Positions 41,848-50,928 of a DNA stretch of 64,000 nt are shown one piece after another. Every line of letters starts with the position of its first letter. Within the stretch, counting starts at the first letter, position 1. The stretch lies in assembly GCF_029964055.1 (NCBI RefSeq), contig NZ_CP124836.1, forward strand, positions 1,240,001-1,304,000, written 5' to 3'. A program made the position numbers and the translations under genes. The notes beneath the pieces were generated by a model. It worked only from the letters and a program-made list of their open reading frames with translations, was not told where the DNA came from and ran no database searches. Origin of the DNA: Arthrobacter sp. EM1. Its GTDB lineage: Bacteria > Actinomycetota > Actinomycetes > Actinomycetales > Micrococcaceae.

Positions 41848-41986
41848 GCAGAAATCGTCCGGCAGAGACGAGGAAACCACATGTTGGCCTGTTCTCAGGC
41901 CTTGGGGTGAAGCCGCGCCCCTGCACTTATGCAGGTCGCGGCCGGGTGTCTCCCATCCGAATCCGACACCTCACCCCGCAGGCATG
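41848..41986 (+). promoter_or_regulatory. ydaO-type c-di-AMP riboswitch upstream of NlpC/P60-like gene
   Basis: Conserved blocks in order: GACGAGGAAACCACATG, CCTTGGGGTGAAGCCG, a paired apical arm (CCCTGCACTTATGCAGG), then CATCCGAATCCGACACCTCA and CCCCGCAGGC. GGGGAGAGG at the 3' end is the ribosome-binding site for ATG 42002. Relative to the 31205 copy it has a different 5' arm but the same core. Boundaries are estimated by eye. Confidence 0.88.
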
Positions 41987-42001
41987 GGGAGAGGCTACTT
42001 C

Positions 42002-42762
42002 ATGTCCGCACGCAAAAATCCGGGCCGCCACCGCGCTGTGACCGCCAAGACCAGCACCCTTGCGACAATCTCCAGGACCGCTACCGGCAACGCCGGCGGG
42101 GTGGGCCGGCAGGCCGCCGTCATCGCCGCCGCGTCGGGACTTGTTCTGACCAGCGGGATCGCCGCCCAGGCTGCCGACGCCCCGGCGCAGCGGGACTCGG
42201 CCCCTGTCTCGAACCTTGAGGTGTCCAACCAGGCGCCGGCTCAGCTCAGCGCGGACTCCAGCGTCCGGATTTCCTTTGAAGGCCCCGCCGTCACCACCGC
42301 CTCCGCCCCGGTCATTGAGGCGCCCAAGCCTGCTGTCCAAGCGCCGGCTCCTGCCGCCGAAGCCGCCCAGGCTCCGGGGCAGGCCACCATCACTGTCCAG
42401 CCCCAGGCCGCGACCGCACCTCTTTCCGCTCCGGCGGCAGGAGGGGTCAACGCCGCGATGGTTTCCGCCGCTTACGTCCAACTTAGCCTGGTCCAGGACT
42501 GCACAGCCCTGGTAGAAAAGGCCCTGGGGGCTGCGGGTATCCCTGTCGGGGACCTGGCCCGATGCAGTCCATGAGCTACGGAAAGGCAGTCGCTGACGCG
42601 CAGCCGGGCGACGTGGTCATCAAGCCGGGCCACATCGGCATGTACGTCGGTAACGGCCAGGTTCTTAGCTTCGGCATGAACAGCAAGAACCAAACCGTTG
42701 TGCATCCGCTGTCGTGGCTGACCGCCACCGGTCCCGTCACGTTCGTCCGCGCGGGCGCCTAG
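42002..42762 (+). pseudogene. Frameshifted NlpC/P60-like cell-wall peptidase
   Basis: The first frame encodes a signal/anchor region (VIAAASGLVLTSGIAAQA), an Ala/Pro-rich linker and the start of the catalytic domain with the cysteine in LVQDCTALVEKALGAAG. It stops at about 42574. The rest (MSYGKAVADAQPGDVVIKPG, then the histidine in HIGMYVGNGQV, ending TGPVTFVRAGA) continues in another frame from about 42562. Loss of one base in GGCCCGATG near 42557 explains it. Either a real inactivating mutation or a sequence error; the two halves otherwise make a full domain of about 250 residues. Riboswitch control is as above. Confidence 0.85.
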
Positions 42763-42773
42763 CGCACACCCGT

Positions 42774-42823
42774 CAAGGGCCGGTGAATTGCTGCCTTTGG
42801 TGGCAGCGGATCGCCGGCCCTTG
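42774..42823 (+). terminator. Two-tier hairpin after NlpC/P60-like gene
   Basis: Outer arms CAAGGGCCGG (42774-42783) and CCGGCCCTTG (42814-42823) enclose an inner GCTGCC/GGCAGC stem at 42790-42807. No T-run follows. It separates the forward gene from the converging copA. Confidence 0.65.
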
Positions 42824-42910
42824 GCGAGTTCCCCCTGAATGCCAGCAGCCCGGAACGGGCGCTACCGCCTATCAACGAGGTGTCGGGTTCTGACATCCGG
42901 TGCCGGTTGG

Positions 42911-45229
42911 TCAGGCCTGCCGGGCGAGAACCGGCAGCGCAGCCCGATGGTGTGGGGAGGAATCCTGAACCGTCGTCCCGGCGAAGCGGCGAAGGCGCAG
43001 CGAGTTACTGACGACCAGGACCGAACTGGCAGCCATCGCGGCGCCGGCGATCATCGGATTCAGCAACCCCAATGCGGCAACCGGGATCCCGATGGCGTTG
43101 TAGAAGAACGCCCAGAACAGGTTGGTCTTGATGGTGGCCAGCGTCCTGCGGGACAGCTCAATTGCCTGGGCCACCTGGCCAAGGTCGTTGCCCATGACGG
43201 TCAGGTCCGCTGCGGCGATCGCGACGTCTGTTCCACTTCCCATGGCAATGCCCAGGTCAGCTTGTGCCAGGGCCGCGGCGTCGTTGACGCCGTCCCCTGC
43301 CATGGCGACGGTGGCCCCGGACGCCTGAAGCTTCCGAACCGCGTCTACCTTTTCTTCCGGCAAGACGTTGGCCATGACATCCTGGGCCGGGATTCCCACC
43401 TCGTCGGCAACGATCGCTGCGACTGCGGCATTGTCGCCGGTCAGCAGGATGGGCCGGAGCCCCAGGGCTTTGAGTCGGGCAATGGCTGCCGGGGAGCCGT
43501 TCTTGACCGTGTCGGTGAGGCTCATGATTCCCGCGGCCTGCCCGTCGACGCCGACCCAGATGACGGTGGCGCCGGTTCCCTCCTGGGCCTGCAGGGCGGT
43601 TTGATGGTGGTCCGCCGGGATGATCCCGTTTTCCTGAAGCCACCCGGCCCTCCCGGCGACCACCCGACGGCCGTCCACCATTCCCCGCACGCCTCCGCCG
43701 GGAGCGCTCTCAAAGTCGGTGACTGGCACCAGCGGCCCTTCGCCCTTGGCCGCGCGAACGATGGCACGCGCGATGGGATGCTCGCTGGCGGCTTCAACGG
43801 CGCCGGCCAAGGCCAGGATTTCTTCCCGGCTGGCACCGGAGAAGCTGTGGATTCCCGCGACGGAGAGCTGTCCGGTTGTCACGGTGCCGGTTTTGTCCAG
43901 CACGATGGTGTCCACGGTCCGGGTGTCTTCGAGAACCTGCGGGCCCTTGATGAGGATGCCCAGCTGGGCGCCGCGGCCCGTTCCGGTCAGCAGTGCCGTC
44001 GGTGTCGCCAGGCCGAGCGCGCAGGGGCAGGCGATGACCAGGACCGCGACGGCGGCCGTGAAGGCGGCCTGCGGGTCGCCTCCGAAGAGCATCCACACGG
44101 TGAACGTGGCCGCGGCGATGGCGAGGACGATCGGAACGAAGACTGCACTGATCCGGTCCGCCAGGCGGGCAATCGGGGCCTTGCCGTTTTGGGCCTGGCT
44201 GACCAGCCGGCCCATCTGGGCCAGCGTTGTGTCGCTGCCGACACGGGTCGCCTTCACCAGCAGCCGGCCGTTGGCGTTGATCGTCGCCCCGGTCACTGTG
44301 TCGTCGACGCCGACCTCGACCGGGAGCGACTCTCCGGTGATGAGCGATGTGTCGACCGCGCTGTGACCGTCGACGACAAACCCGTCGGTCGCAATCTTCT
44401 CGCCCGGGTGGACGAGGAAGACATCTCCTGGCTGAAGACGGTCGGCGGGTATCAGGGACTCGACGCCGTCGCGGAGCACGGTGGCTTCCTTGGCCCCGAG
44501 AGTCAATAGTGCCTTCAAGGCGTTTCCCGCGCGCTGCTTGGCGTTGGCTTCAAGGTACCTTCCCAGCAGCAGGAATGTCGTGACGACGGCGGCGACTTCG
44601 AAGTACAGCGTATGGGTGCTCATCTCCATGCCGGTGTGTTCCGTCAGTGACGGGTCGTCGATCAGCTGCCAGCTGGAGAACAGGAAAGCTGCCCCGACGC
44701 CGATGGAGACCAGTGTGTCCATCGTTGAGGCCAGGTGCCTGGCGTTGATGGCGGCGGCGCGGTGGAAGGGCCATGCCGCCCAGGTGACCACAGGCAGGCT
44801 GAGCGCGAAAGCCCACCAGCCCCAGTGCGGAAATTGGGCGGCGGGGATCATGGAAATGATGACCACCGGCAGACTGAGAACGGCGGCAAGCAGCAGCCGC
44901 GGGCGCAGTACCGCCGAAGCGGCGGGCGTGTCGTGGGATGGTTCCGGCGCCGTCCGGACCCTATCCTCTTCCACTCCATTGGCGCGGGCGGCGGGTGCGG
45001 ACTTGAGCCGGGCCGTGTATCCGGTCGCCGTGATGGTGTCGAGGATCTGCTGGTCGGTGATGGCCTCCGGCGCAGTGACCTGGGCGGATTCAAGGGGCAG
45101 GTTGACGCTGGCCTGGACTCCGTCGATTTTTCCGAGTTTTCGTTCCACCCGGGCAACACACGAAGCGCAGGTCATCCCCTGGATGTCCAGTTCAATGATG
45201 CGTGTACTGGTCAAGGTGCCGGAGTCCAT
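42911..45229 (-). CDS. copA: CopA-type Cu(I) P-type ATPase
   Basis: A 772-residue P1B-1 ATPase with one N-terminal HMA domain (IQGMTCASCVARV), the CPC ion motif (VIACPCALGLATP), TGES, DKTGTVTTG, SEHPIARAI and GDGVNDAAAL. It exports Cu(I) from the cytosol. ATG 45229 begins the HMA domain two bases beyond the copZ stop; an open frame extends to 45559 but is a shadow of copZ. It is the third gene of the csoR-copZ-copA unit. The C-terminal tail ends HHRAALPVLARQA. Confidence 0.97.
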   Translation of the reverse strand: MDSGTLTSTRIIELDIQGMTCASCVARVERKLGKIDGVQASVNLPLESAQVTAPEAITDQQILDTITATGYTARLKSAPAARANGVEEDRVRTAPEPSHDTPAASAVLRPRLLLAAVLSLPVVIISMIPAAQFPHWGWWAFALSLPVVTWAAWPFHRAAAINARHLASTMDTLVSIGVGAAFLFSSWQLIDDPSLTEHTGMEMSTHTLYFEVAAVVTTFLLLGRYLEANAKQRAGNALKALLTLGAKEATVLRDGVESLIPADRLQPGDVFLVHPGEKIATDGFVVDGHSAVDTSLITGESLPVEVGVDDTVTGATINANGRLLVKATRVGSDTTLAQMGRLVSQAQNGKAPIARLADRISAVFVPIVLAIAAATFTVWMLFGGDPQAAFTAAVAVLVIACPCALGLATPTALLTGTGRGAQLGILIKGPQVLEDTRTVDTIVLDKTGTVTTGQLSVAGIHSFSGASREEILALAGAVEAASEHPIARAIVRAAKGEGPLVPVTDFESAPGGGVRGMVDGRRVVAGRAGWLQENGIIPADHHQTALQAQEGTGATVIWVGVDGQAAGIMSLTDTVKNGSPAAIARLKALGLRPILLTGDNAAVAAIVADEVGIPAQDVMANVLPEEKVDAVRKLQASGATVAMAGDGVNDAAALAQADLGIAMGSGTDVAIAAADLTVMGNDLGQVAQAIELSRRTLATIKTNLFWAFFYNAIGIPVAALGLLNPMIAGAAMAASSVLVVSNSLRLRRFAGTTVQDSSPHHRAALPVLARQA

Positions 45230-45231
45230 CC

Positions 45232-45459
45232 TCAGACTCCCGCGGCCGCGACAGCGTAGCCGGCTTCTGCGACGGCTTCGCTGATTTGCTTCGAATCGAG
45301 CTCGCCCGCCGAGGTGATGGTGGCTACGGAGATGCCGTCCTTGTTCAGCTCCACGGTGACCTCCTGGACCCCATCCAGTTCGTGGAGTTCCTCGGTGACG
45401 GAGACGACGCAGTGGCTGCAGTCCATCCCGGAAATATTGACGGTAGTCGTGACGCTCAT
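45232..45459 (-). CDS. copZ: CopZ copper chaperone
   Basis: A 75-residue single HMA domain with the metal loop GMDCSHC and the ferredoxin-like pattern (VQEVTVELNKDGISVATI, then EAVAEAGYAV). It hands Cu(I) to the N-terminal domain of CopA, whose gene starts two bases downstream. ATG 45459 was preferred, with AGGAG upstream; the longer frame overlaps csoR. Confidence 0.93.
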   Translation of the reverse strand: MSVTTTVNISGMDCSHCVVSVTEELHELDGVQEVTVELNKDGISVATITSAGELDSKQISEAVAEAGYAVAAAGV

Positions 45460-45479
45460 GATGCTTTTCTCCTTCGTTC

Positions 45480-45803
45480 CTAGCGCAGCAGACGGGCGAT
45501 GGCGTCCGATGCTTCTTTGACTTTCGCGTCCCCGGCTTCTGCCGATTCGGCCGCGGCACTGACGACGCAATGACCGATATGCTCCGCGAGCAGCCCGATG
45601 CTGACCGCGTGTAGGGCCTTATTGACGGCCGCGACCTGGGTCAGGATATCGATGCAGTACGAGTCTTCATCAACCATGCGGGCAATTCCGCGCACTTGGC
45701 CCTCAATGCGCTTGAGCCGCCGCAAGTACGCATCCTTGTCCGCGGTATACCCGTGAGGCGGGGCAGCCTCCGCAACAGCGGCTTCTTCGACGGTGTGGTT
45801 CAC
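45480..45803 (-). CDS. csoR: Copper-sensing transcriptional repressor CsoR
   Basis: A 107-residue all-helical DUF156/CsoR protein. The Cu(I) triad is complete at Cys50 (DSYCIDIL), His75 and Cys79 (EHIGHCV), and the DNA-contacting basic surface is LRRLKRIEGQVRGIARM. It represses when copper-free and releases DNA on binding Cu(I). GTG 45803 with AAGGAG was chosen; the upstream in-frame extension crosses the operator. It is autoregulated through the 25-bp box at 45834 and probably governs the other three boxes. Confidence 0.96.
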   Translation of the reverse strand: MNHTVEEAAVAEAAPPHGYTADKDAYLRRLKRIEGQVRGIARMVDEDSYCIDILTQVAAVNKALHAVSIGLLAEHIGHCVVSAAAESAEAGDAKVKEASDAIARLLR

Positions 45804-45833
45804 AACAGCTCCTTCGCAACGCGCATAAAACCA

Positions 45834-45858
45834 ATATATACCCCCACGGGGTATATAT
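45834..45858 (-). promoter_or_regulatory. CsoR operator of csoR-copZ-copA
   Basis: The longest box: perfect 11-bp arms ATATATACCCC and GGGGTATATAT around CAC, 31 bp before the csoR GTG. It may also act on the forward gene at 46124, which is 265 bp away. Confidence 0.92.
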
Positions 45859-46123
45859 ACCAAGGGTGCTTAGGTACCCTCGGCCATACCTGGTCGGGCT
45901 TGGGTGCGCGGAATGCTTCAATCTAAATGACCCACCTTCCCCGCGGACGGGCAGAGTCATAGGCCTTCCACCGGGTGCAGGCAGGGGTGTGCACATTGCC
46001 GTGGACTCCAATACGCGAGGGACGGCCCCTTGTCTGTACTGTTTGGATGCCGGTACCCCCGTTCTGCCATTCAAAACCCGGCCCCTGGCCAGAAAACACC
46101 ATTTCAGAGGATCACAGAACATA

Positions 46124-46567
46124 ATGACCGACGACTCCACAACGGGCGGCCCCCAGTGCGCCGCAGCCAACGCTGTTGACCGCGCACGGATGCCGCTCGG
46201 CGCCCGGCGCCTGATCCTCATCGGAAGCCTCGGCATCCTCGCTGGTGTTCTTGCAGGACGGTACTACTTTGGCGGACTGATTCTCGCCTCCGCCGGAATC
46301 ACCTTGCTGGCCATGGCGCTCTCGTATCAGGCAGGTAAACCCTGGTTCTCCCGCTTGACTTGGCTCGTCGCAGCCGCCGGGACCCTGTGGACGACGACAA
46401 CTGCATGGTATTGGTGGTTGATGGACGCGGCGGCAAACGAGGCGTCTGGACCCGTCGAAAACGCGTCCCTGGCCATCAACCTGGGGGCCGGGGCGCTTCT
46501 GGTCATGCTCGCCGGAATGCTCACGGCCGTGATAACTAGGTGGAACCGGAGACGTCAAAACGGTTGA
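46124..46567 (+). CDS. Four-helix membrane protein, unknown
   Basis: A 147-residue protein with a polar N-terminal tail of about 35 residues, then four membrane helices (LILIGSLGILAGVLAGRYYF; GLILASAGITLLAMALSY; FSRLTWLVAAAGTLWTTTTA; LAINLGAGALLVMLAGMLTA) and a basic end. No family is recognised. It diverges from csoR across the operator at 45834, so copper control is possible but unproven. The open frame extends back to 45866, but ATG 46124 begins the plausible protein. Confidence 0.6.
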   Translation: MTDDSTTGGPQCAAANAVDRARMPLGARRLILIGSLGILAGVLAGRYYFGGLILASAGITLLAMALSYQAGKPWFSRLTWLVAAAGTLWTTTTAWYWWLMDAAANEASGPVENASLAINLGAGALLVMLAGMLTAVITRWNRRRQNG

Positions 46568-46915
46568 TGGGGACCGCGAATCTCCCGGTTGCCTTCGCCG
46601 CCATGCTCACCGGACCACCGGGATGGCCATCGGAGCCGGAGCAGGTCGTCCTGTCGCCGCATTCCGAGCCGACTCGAAGGTTCAGCAAGGCATAATGGAT
46701 CGGAGCCCCGGTCAACCGCTATTTGACCGGGGCTTCGCCGGCTGCGGGCCTGCCCGCCCCGAGCGGGCGGACGTAGTAGCAGGCGACGTCTCGTTGCCGA
46801 CGATTGAGAGGTTCCTCCGCTCTCCGTTCAGCGTAGGCCGCCAACTTCGGCCGGTGGCCTTCCTGCGTGCGTTCCTGAAGCAGCGTCATGGCCGCTGCTC
46901 ATTCCGGCAACGATC
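46568..46915. other. Intergenic region with hairpin
   Basis: No convincing gene. It contains the 12-bp stem at 46704-46734 and leads into a DUF3817 remnant. A 98-codon open frame at 46623 has no family character. Confidence 0.4.
46704..46734 (+). terminator. 12-bp stem hairpin
   Basis: Arms AGCCCCGGTCAA (46704-46715) and TTGACCGGGGCT (46723-46734) with a seven-base loop; a weak T-rich run follows (TCG). It probably ends transcription of the 46124 gene. Confidence 0.65.
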
Positions 46916-47142
46916 GTGACGTCTATGACGGGCCTGACGGGCGGCGTTCAGGTTTTAGGTCCGATCCACGGTGCCCTGTTCGTCGCCTTCATACTTCTGG
47001 TCCTCTTCCTGTGGCACAAAAATGGGTGGACCGACCGGCAGCTGACAATTGTTCTTCGGATTCCGTGTTGCCTCCGGGCGCCTTCTGGGTGGCCCGACGA
47101 TCGGATCTGGACGCACCAAAGGTCGCCGCGCCGGACCCGTGA
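46916..47142 (+). pseudogene. Frameshifted DUF3817 remnant
   Basis: Frame one gives VLGPIHGALFVAFILLVLFL and HKNGWTDRQLTIVL. The continuation SVLPPGAFWVARRSDLDAPK is in a second frame after about 47060. Together they match the reverse-strand remnant at 26235-26432 (LMGPVHGALF, NGWTGQLLAIVL, SVLPTGGFWVARR). The first helix of DUF3817 is absent here as well, so both island copies are broken. Confidence 0.75.
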
Positions 47143-47292
47143 GTCAGCCAGCCCGCCGGTCCGTCTCTGCACATCAAATCTGGGCGGCGGGCACGGACCC
47201 CCTTGTTTAACGGGGAAACATACCGCTAAGGAAAAACCGCTGGGCGCCGGTCACGGGGAAGTGGCTTCGGCGTAGCAGTTAGACTCGCTGTC

Positions 47293-48618
47293 ATGGCCGA
47301 TGATTCCGCGAAGTTGTCCCTTGCCGGTTCTGTCTCGCTTGGGACGGGGGTCATGGTCGGGGCCGGGATTTTTGCCTTGGTCGGCCAGGTTGCCGGTCTC
47401 GCGGGAGGGTTGGTTCCCGCGGCGTTTCTTGCCGGCGCAGTGGTCGTTGCCTTCAGTTCGTACTCGTATGTGAAGTATTCCGGGGCCAATCCATCCTCCG
47501 GAGGCATCGCCATGCTGCTCAAGGATGCCTACGGCCCAGGCGTGGTTGCAGGGTCGTTCTCGCTCTTTATGTACGTTTCCATGGTGGTCGCGGAAAGTCT
47601 GCTGGCACGGACCTTCGGCACCTACATGCTTCGTCCCTTCGGACTCCAGGGATCGGCGTTCTTAGTGCCGGCGTTGGGTGTCGCGGCGATAGCTCTGGCC
47701 GCTGTGGTAAATATCTTCGGCAATACGCTTGTGGAGCGCTCCGCTACCGTCACGGCTGTAGCCAAAATCGCCGGCATCGCGGCGCTGGCGATCGCTGGGC
47801 TTCTGGCCGCAGGGTGGTCCTCGCTGGGGACCACCCTCAGCGGCGGTTCGGGTGAACCGCCGCAGCAGGGCATCATCGGGTTCCTGGCAGGCACAACGCT
47901 GTGCATTTTGGCCTACAAGGGTTTCACCACAATCACCAATCAGGGCGGTGACATCAGGGAGCCGAAGAAAAACATCGGCCGGTCCATCATCATTTCACTC
48001 GCCATTTGCACGGTGATTTATCTACTGCTCACGGTATCTGTTGTCGGAAGCCTGAGCGTCCCGCAGATCATCGAGTCCAGGGACTACGCTTTGGCACGGG
48101 CCGCCGAGCCACTGTTCGGCGCGTGGGGCGTGGGGCTGACGATCGCCCCCGCAGTTGTGGCGACGTTATCGGGTCTTCTGGCCAGTATCTACTCGGTGTC
48201 CAGGCTCTACGCAATGCTGCAGGACATGAAGCAGGCGCCCGGGCTCCCCGATAAAATCAAGCACCAGCCTTTGCTGATCACGGCCGGACTGGCGATCCTC
48301 GTCACCGTCTTCTTTGACCTCACCCAGATCGCGTCCCTCGGTGCGCTGTTGTATCTCAGCATGGACATCGCCGTCCACCTTGGCATCATCCGCCGCTTGC
48401 ACCAGGACATCGGCGCAAAGAGGTGGGTTCCCGTGGCAGCGATCGTCCTCGACGTTGCGGTGATGACCGCTTTCATTATCGTCAAAGCAGGACAGGATCT
48501 GCTCATGCTGGCCGTGGCCGCCGCAGTGTCCCTGGCAATCTTTGGTGCACAATGGTGGGCCGTCCGTCGCAGGGATCAGGACGAAGAGGTCAAAGACGGG
48601 CAACACTCCCGCACCTGA
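47293..48618 (+). CDS. APC family amino-acid permease
   Basis: A 441-residue transporter with about 12 membrane helices and the APC signature in helix 1 (LGTGVMVGAGIFALVGQVAG) and helix 6 (GFLAGTTLCILAYKGFTTIT). The substrate cannot be told from sequence; cation/amino-acid uptake is typical. There is no ribosome-binding site; TAGACT seven bases before the ATG suggests a leaderless mRNA. A short acidic C-tail follows the last helix. It is not obviously linked to copper. Confidence 0.92.
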   Translation: MADDSAKLSLAGSVSLGTGVMVGAGIFALVGQVAGLAGGLVPAAFLAGAVVVAFSSYSYVKYSGANPSSGGIAMLLKDAYGPGVVAGSFSLFMYVSMVVAESLLARTFGTYMLRPFGLQGSAFLVPALGVAAIALAAVVNIFGNTLVERSATVTAVAKIAGIAALAIAGLLAAGWSSLGTTLSGGSGEPPQQGIIGFLAGTTLCILAYKGFTTITNQGGDIREPKKNIGRSIIISLAICTVIYLLLTVSVVGSLSVPQIIESRDYALARAAEPLFGAWGVGLTIAPAVVATLSGLLASIYSVSRLYAMLQDMKQAPGLPDKIKHQPLLITAGLAILVTVFFDLTQIASLGALLYLSMDIAVHLGIIRRLHQDIGAKRWVPVAAIVLDVAVMTAFIIVKAGQDLLMLAVAAAVSLAIFGAQWWAVRRRDQDEEVKDGQHSRT

Positions 48619-48824
48619 GTTATCGGCGCCGGCGCGATCGGGGACGACCACCGACCTCGCCGGCGCTGATGGTGGAACTCTGCACTGCGATGGAAGCACT
48701 CACGGTCGGCGACACACGTGTTCTGCCTGGATCAGAGCCGATGCCCGATCCCTTGAACCGGCGACGACCGGGTAAGGCAGATCAGGGCGTTCATATCCGC
48801 CGACCGTAGATGGTTCCTGTGCGC

Positions 48825-49945
48825 TCAGCTGGTGGCTGGCGCGAAGTACTGCCGGGGGACAGGCGCTGCCCCGTTGTAGTGGAAGATCCGGAGCATACCG
48901 ACCGGCGCTCCCTGATAGCCCGAAGCGCCGGCATTGGCTTGGTGTCCGGGAAAACTGCAGTGGAACACCCAGTTACCGGGATTATCGGCCCGGAATTCGA
49001 GCGTGAAGAACTCGCCCGGGGCTATTGCCTGGGTTGTCACGAGTGTCGGATTGGTTGGGTGGCCGTTGATGTCCACGAGAGTCATGTCCATTCCGTGGAG
49101 ATGCATCGAATGGGACATGCCTGAGGCGTTGTAGAGGCGGATCCGGACCAGGTCTCCCTGATTGATGTTGATCGGACCGCCGGAGGCGTCTCCTGTTTTG
49201 CCGTTAATGGTACTGAACGGAAACATACCGCGCTCGTCGGGTTTAGGTACCGCCGGGGCGCCTTCGCTGACGGTTTTGCCGTCGTCGTTGGAGGGGTTGA
49301 ACTGTTGCAGGGTCATGGCCAGGTCTACTTGCGGGTTGTTCTTTGCGGGGACCTGCTTGGGAAGGATAGTGATCAGCCCGACCAGCCCGCGTGGTTCCTG
49401 TTCGGCGGTTTTGGTGTGTGTGTGTGATAGGCGAAAGTTCCTGCGTGACCGGGTTCGTAGGCGGGGTATTCGGTGGTGGCGCCGGGCCGGACGGGGGTGA
49501 AGTCGACGCCGGCGACGCCATCGGCCTGGTTGGGTTCATGGGTTCCATGAGGATGAAGGCTGGTGGGCTGGTCAAGGTTGTTGGTGACGATGAACTGTAT
49601 TTTCTCGCCCTCATATGACACGAGGGTCGGGCCGGGGGTGGAAGCCTTGCTGTCATCTGCCCCGGTTTGCTTCCACGCGAGGACCTTGACCGATTTGGTG
49701 GGGAACGTGGAGATCTGCTGGGTGATTTCCACGGCGGTGAGCCGGAAGATCCTCGTGCCATTTTGGAGATCGCCCATATCCGTGTCGACGCTGGGTGTGA
49801 CCGGTACCGTGGCTGCTACCGGTCGGGCGTTTTCCTCGTTTTGCTGGCTGTTGGTGGCGCTTGCGGCTTGGCAGCCGGTCAGGACGGCGGTAAGCGCTAG
49901 GGCCATTCCCGCCATCCCTGCCCGGTGACGCAGGTGCATCATCAT
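48825..49945 (-). pseudogene. Two-domain multicopper oxidase interrupted by CA-repeat frameshift
   Basis: The N-terminal half starts at 49945 (AAGGAG six bases upstream) with lipobox Cys25 (AVLTGC), then PTSLHPHGTH and AYHTH. Translation leaves frame at a run of six CA dinucleotides (about 49413-49424). With five, the frame would read YHTHTKTAEQEPRGLVGLI and join the second half (SHSMHLHGMDMTLVDINGHP, GNWVFHCSFPGH). The intact product would be about 370 residues, close to two-domain laccase or nitrite-reductase-type oxidases. The frameshift may be real, phase-variable or a sequencing artefact. Confidence 0.85.
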
Positions 49946-50025
49946 ATTCGTCTCCTTAGATTTCTCTCCTGCCGGCGACTGATGACCCGGTTCATCAGTA
50001 GACTTACCATACCCGCTGCGCAGTT

Positions 50026-50928
50026 TTACGGGTGCTTACGGCCGCGGGTATCGGGCCAGGTGTAGTCATAGTTGTGATCGGCCGCATAGGCACGAAAAAT
50101 TGCTTCCGGCGTGGACCCGGAGAGCCGGAAGCCGGTGCGTAGAAGCTCGGCGAGGTCTTCGAGTGCTTCGCGGAGCACGCTGCCGCTCAACCGGACACTG
50201 GGGCCCACGGCCCCTCCGGCCTCCTCGCTCAAGGCCACGGCCTGGGCGATGCAGGCGCCAAGCGATGTTACGGCTGTGGCTTCGCGGAAATAATACGACT
50301 CGGGCGTCTGCAACAGGTCGACCCGGACCTGAACAAGGTCGACTGCCAGCGACTCCAGCGCCCATGCAATGGCGCCCGGGTCAGCGTCGCCGATGCTTCT
50401 GGCGTAACCGGCCCGGGCCAGAAGCGTCAGGCGGATAGCCAACGCCCGACGGCGCCCGAGGGCCGGATAAATCTGCATGAACCACGTCACGGCCGCCGTC
50501 AGCAGGCCAAAGCCAATGAGTGATTCAAGCGGAGACGCCATCCGGATCCAAGGATCTATAGCGACCACGTCGCCAAAACCAACGGTGCTGAGCGTAACCA
50601 CGGAAAAATACAGGGCCTCCAGGAAGTTCCCGTAGCGGGACTGGTCCACCCCTGCGGCATAGACAAATCCCCCTGGAACATGCGGGAAGTAGATCAAAGC
50701 CCAACCCAGCGCCTGCAAAGCCGCCCAAAGCACAATCACAGCGACGACCGCCACGGGCCCCGCCACAGAAAGGGCCCTGCTGCCCAGAGCGTGAGCGACG
50801 CGCCAAGTCGAATCAATACACAGGCGGCTGACCCGGCCCTGGCCACTGGGATGCAAAAGGGTGTGGAACACGTCGTTCGCACCCAGCACAATGAGGGCGA
50901 TCCCGAGAACGGTGAACATCCAGTCCAT
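50026..50928 (-). CDS. Two-helix potassium channel family protein
   Basis: A 300-residue membrane protein with an N-terminal helix, a pore region and the K+ selectivity filter TLSTVGFGD between two helices (VVAVIVLWAALQALGWALIY and IGFGLLTAAVTWFMQIY), followed by a cytoplasmic helical domain of about 140 residues without a recognisable RCK. ATG 50928 with GGAG at nine bases was chosen over a TTG at 50937. It probably conducts K+ or another monovalent cation. It is the last intact gene before the IS256 element. Confidence 0.88.
   Translation of the reverse strand: MDWMFTVLGIALIVLGANDVFHTLLHPSGQGRVSRLCIDSTWRVAHALGSRALSVAGPVAVVAVIVLWAALQALGWALIYFPHVPGGFVYAAGVDQSRYGNFLEALYFSVVTLSTVGFGDVVAIDPWIRMASPLESLIGFGLLTAAVTWFMQIYPALGRRRALAIRLTLLARAGYARSIGDADPGAIAWALESLAVDLVQVRVDLLQTPESYYFREATAVTSLGACIAQAVALSEEAGGAVGPSVRLSGSVLREALEDLAELLRTGFRLSGSTPEAIFRAYAADHNYDYTWPDTRGRKHP

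Noticed and set aside
42839..44509. A 556-codon forward frame
   Set aside because: Antisense shadow of copA.
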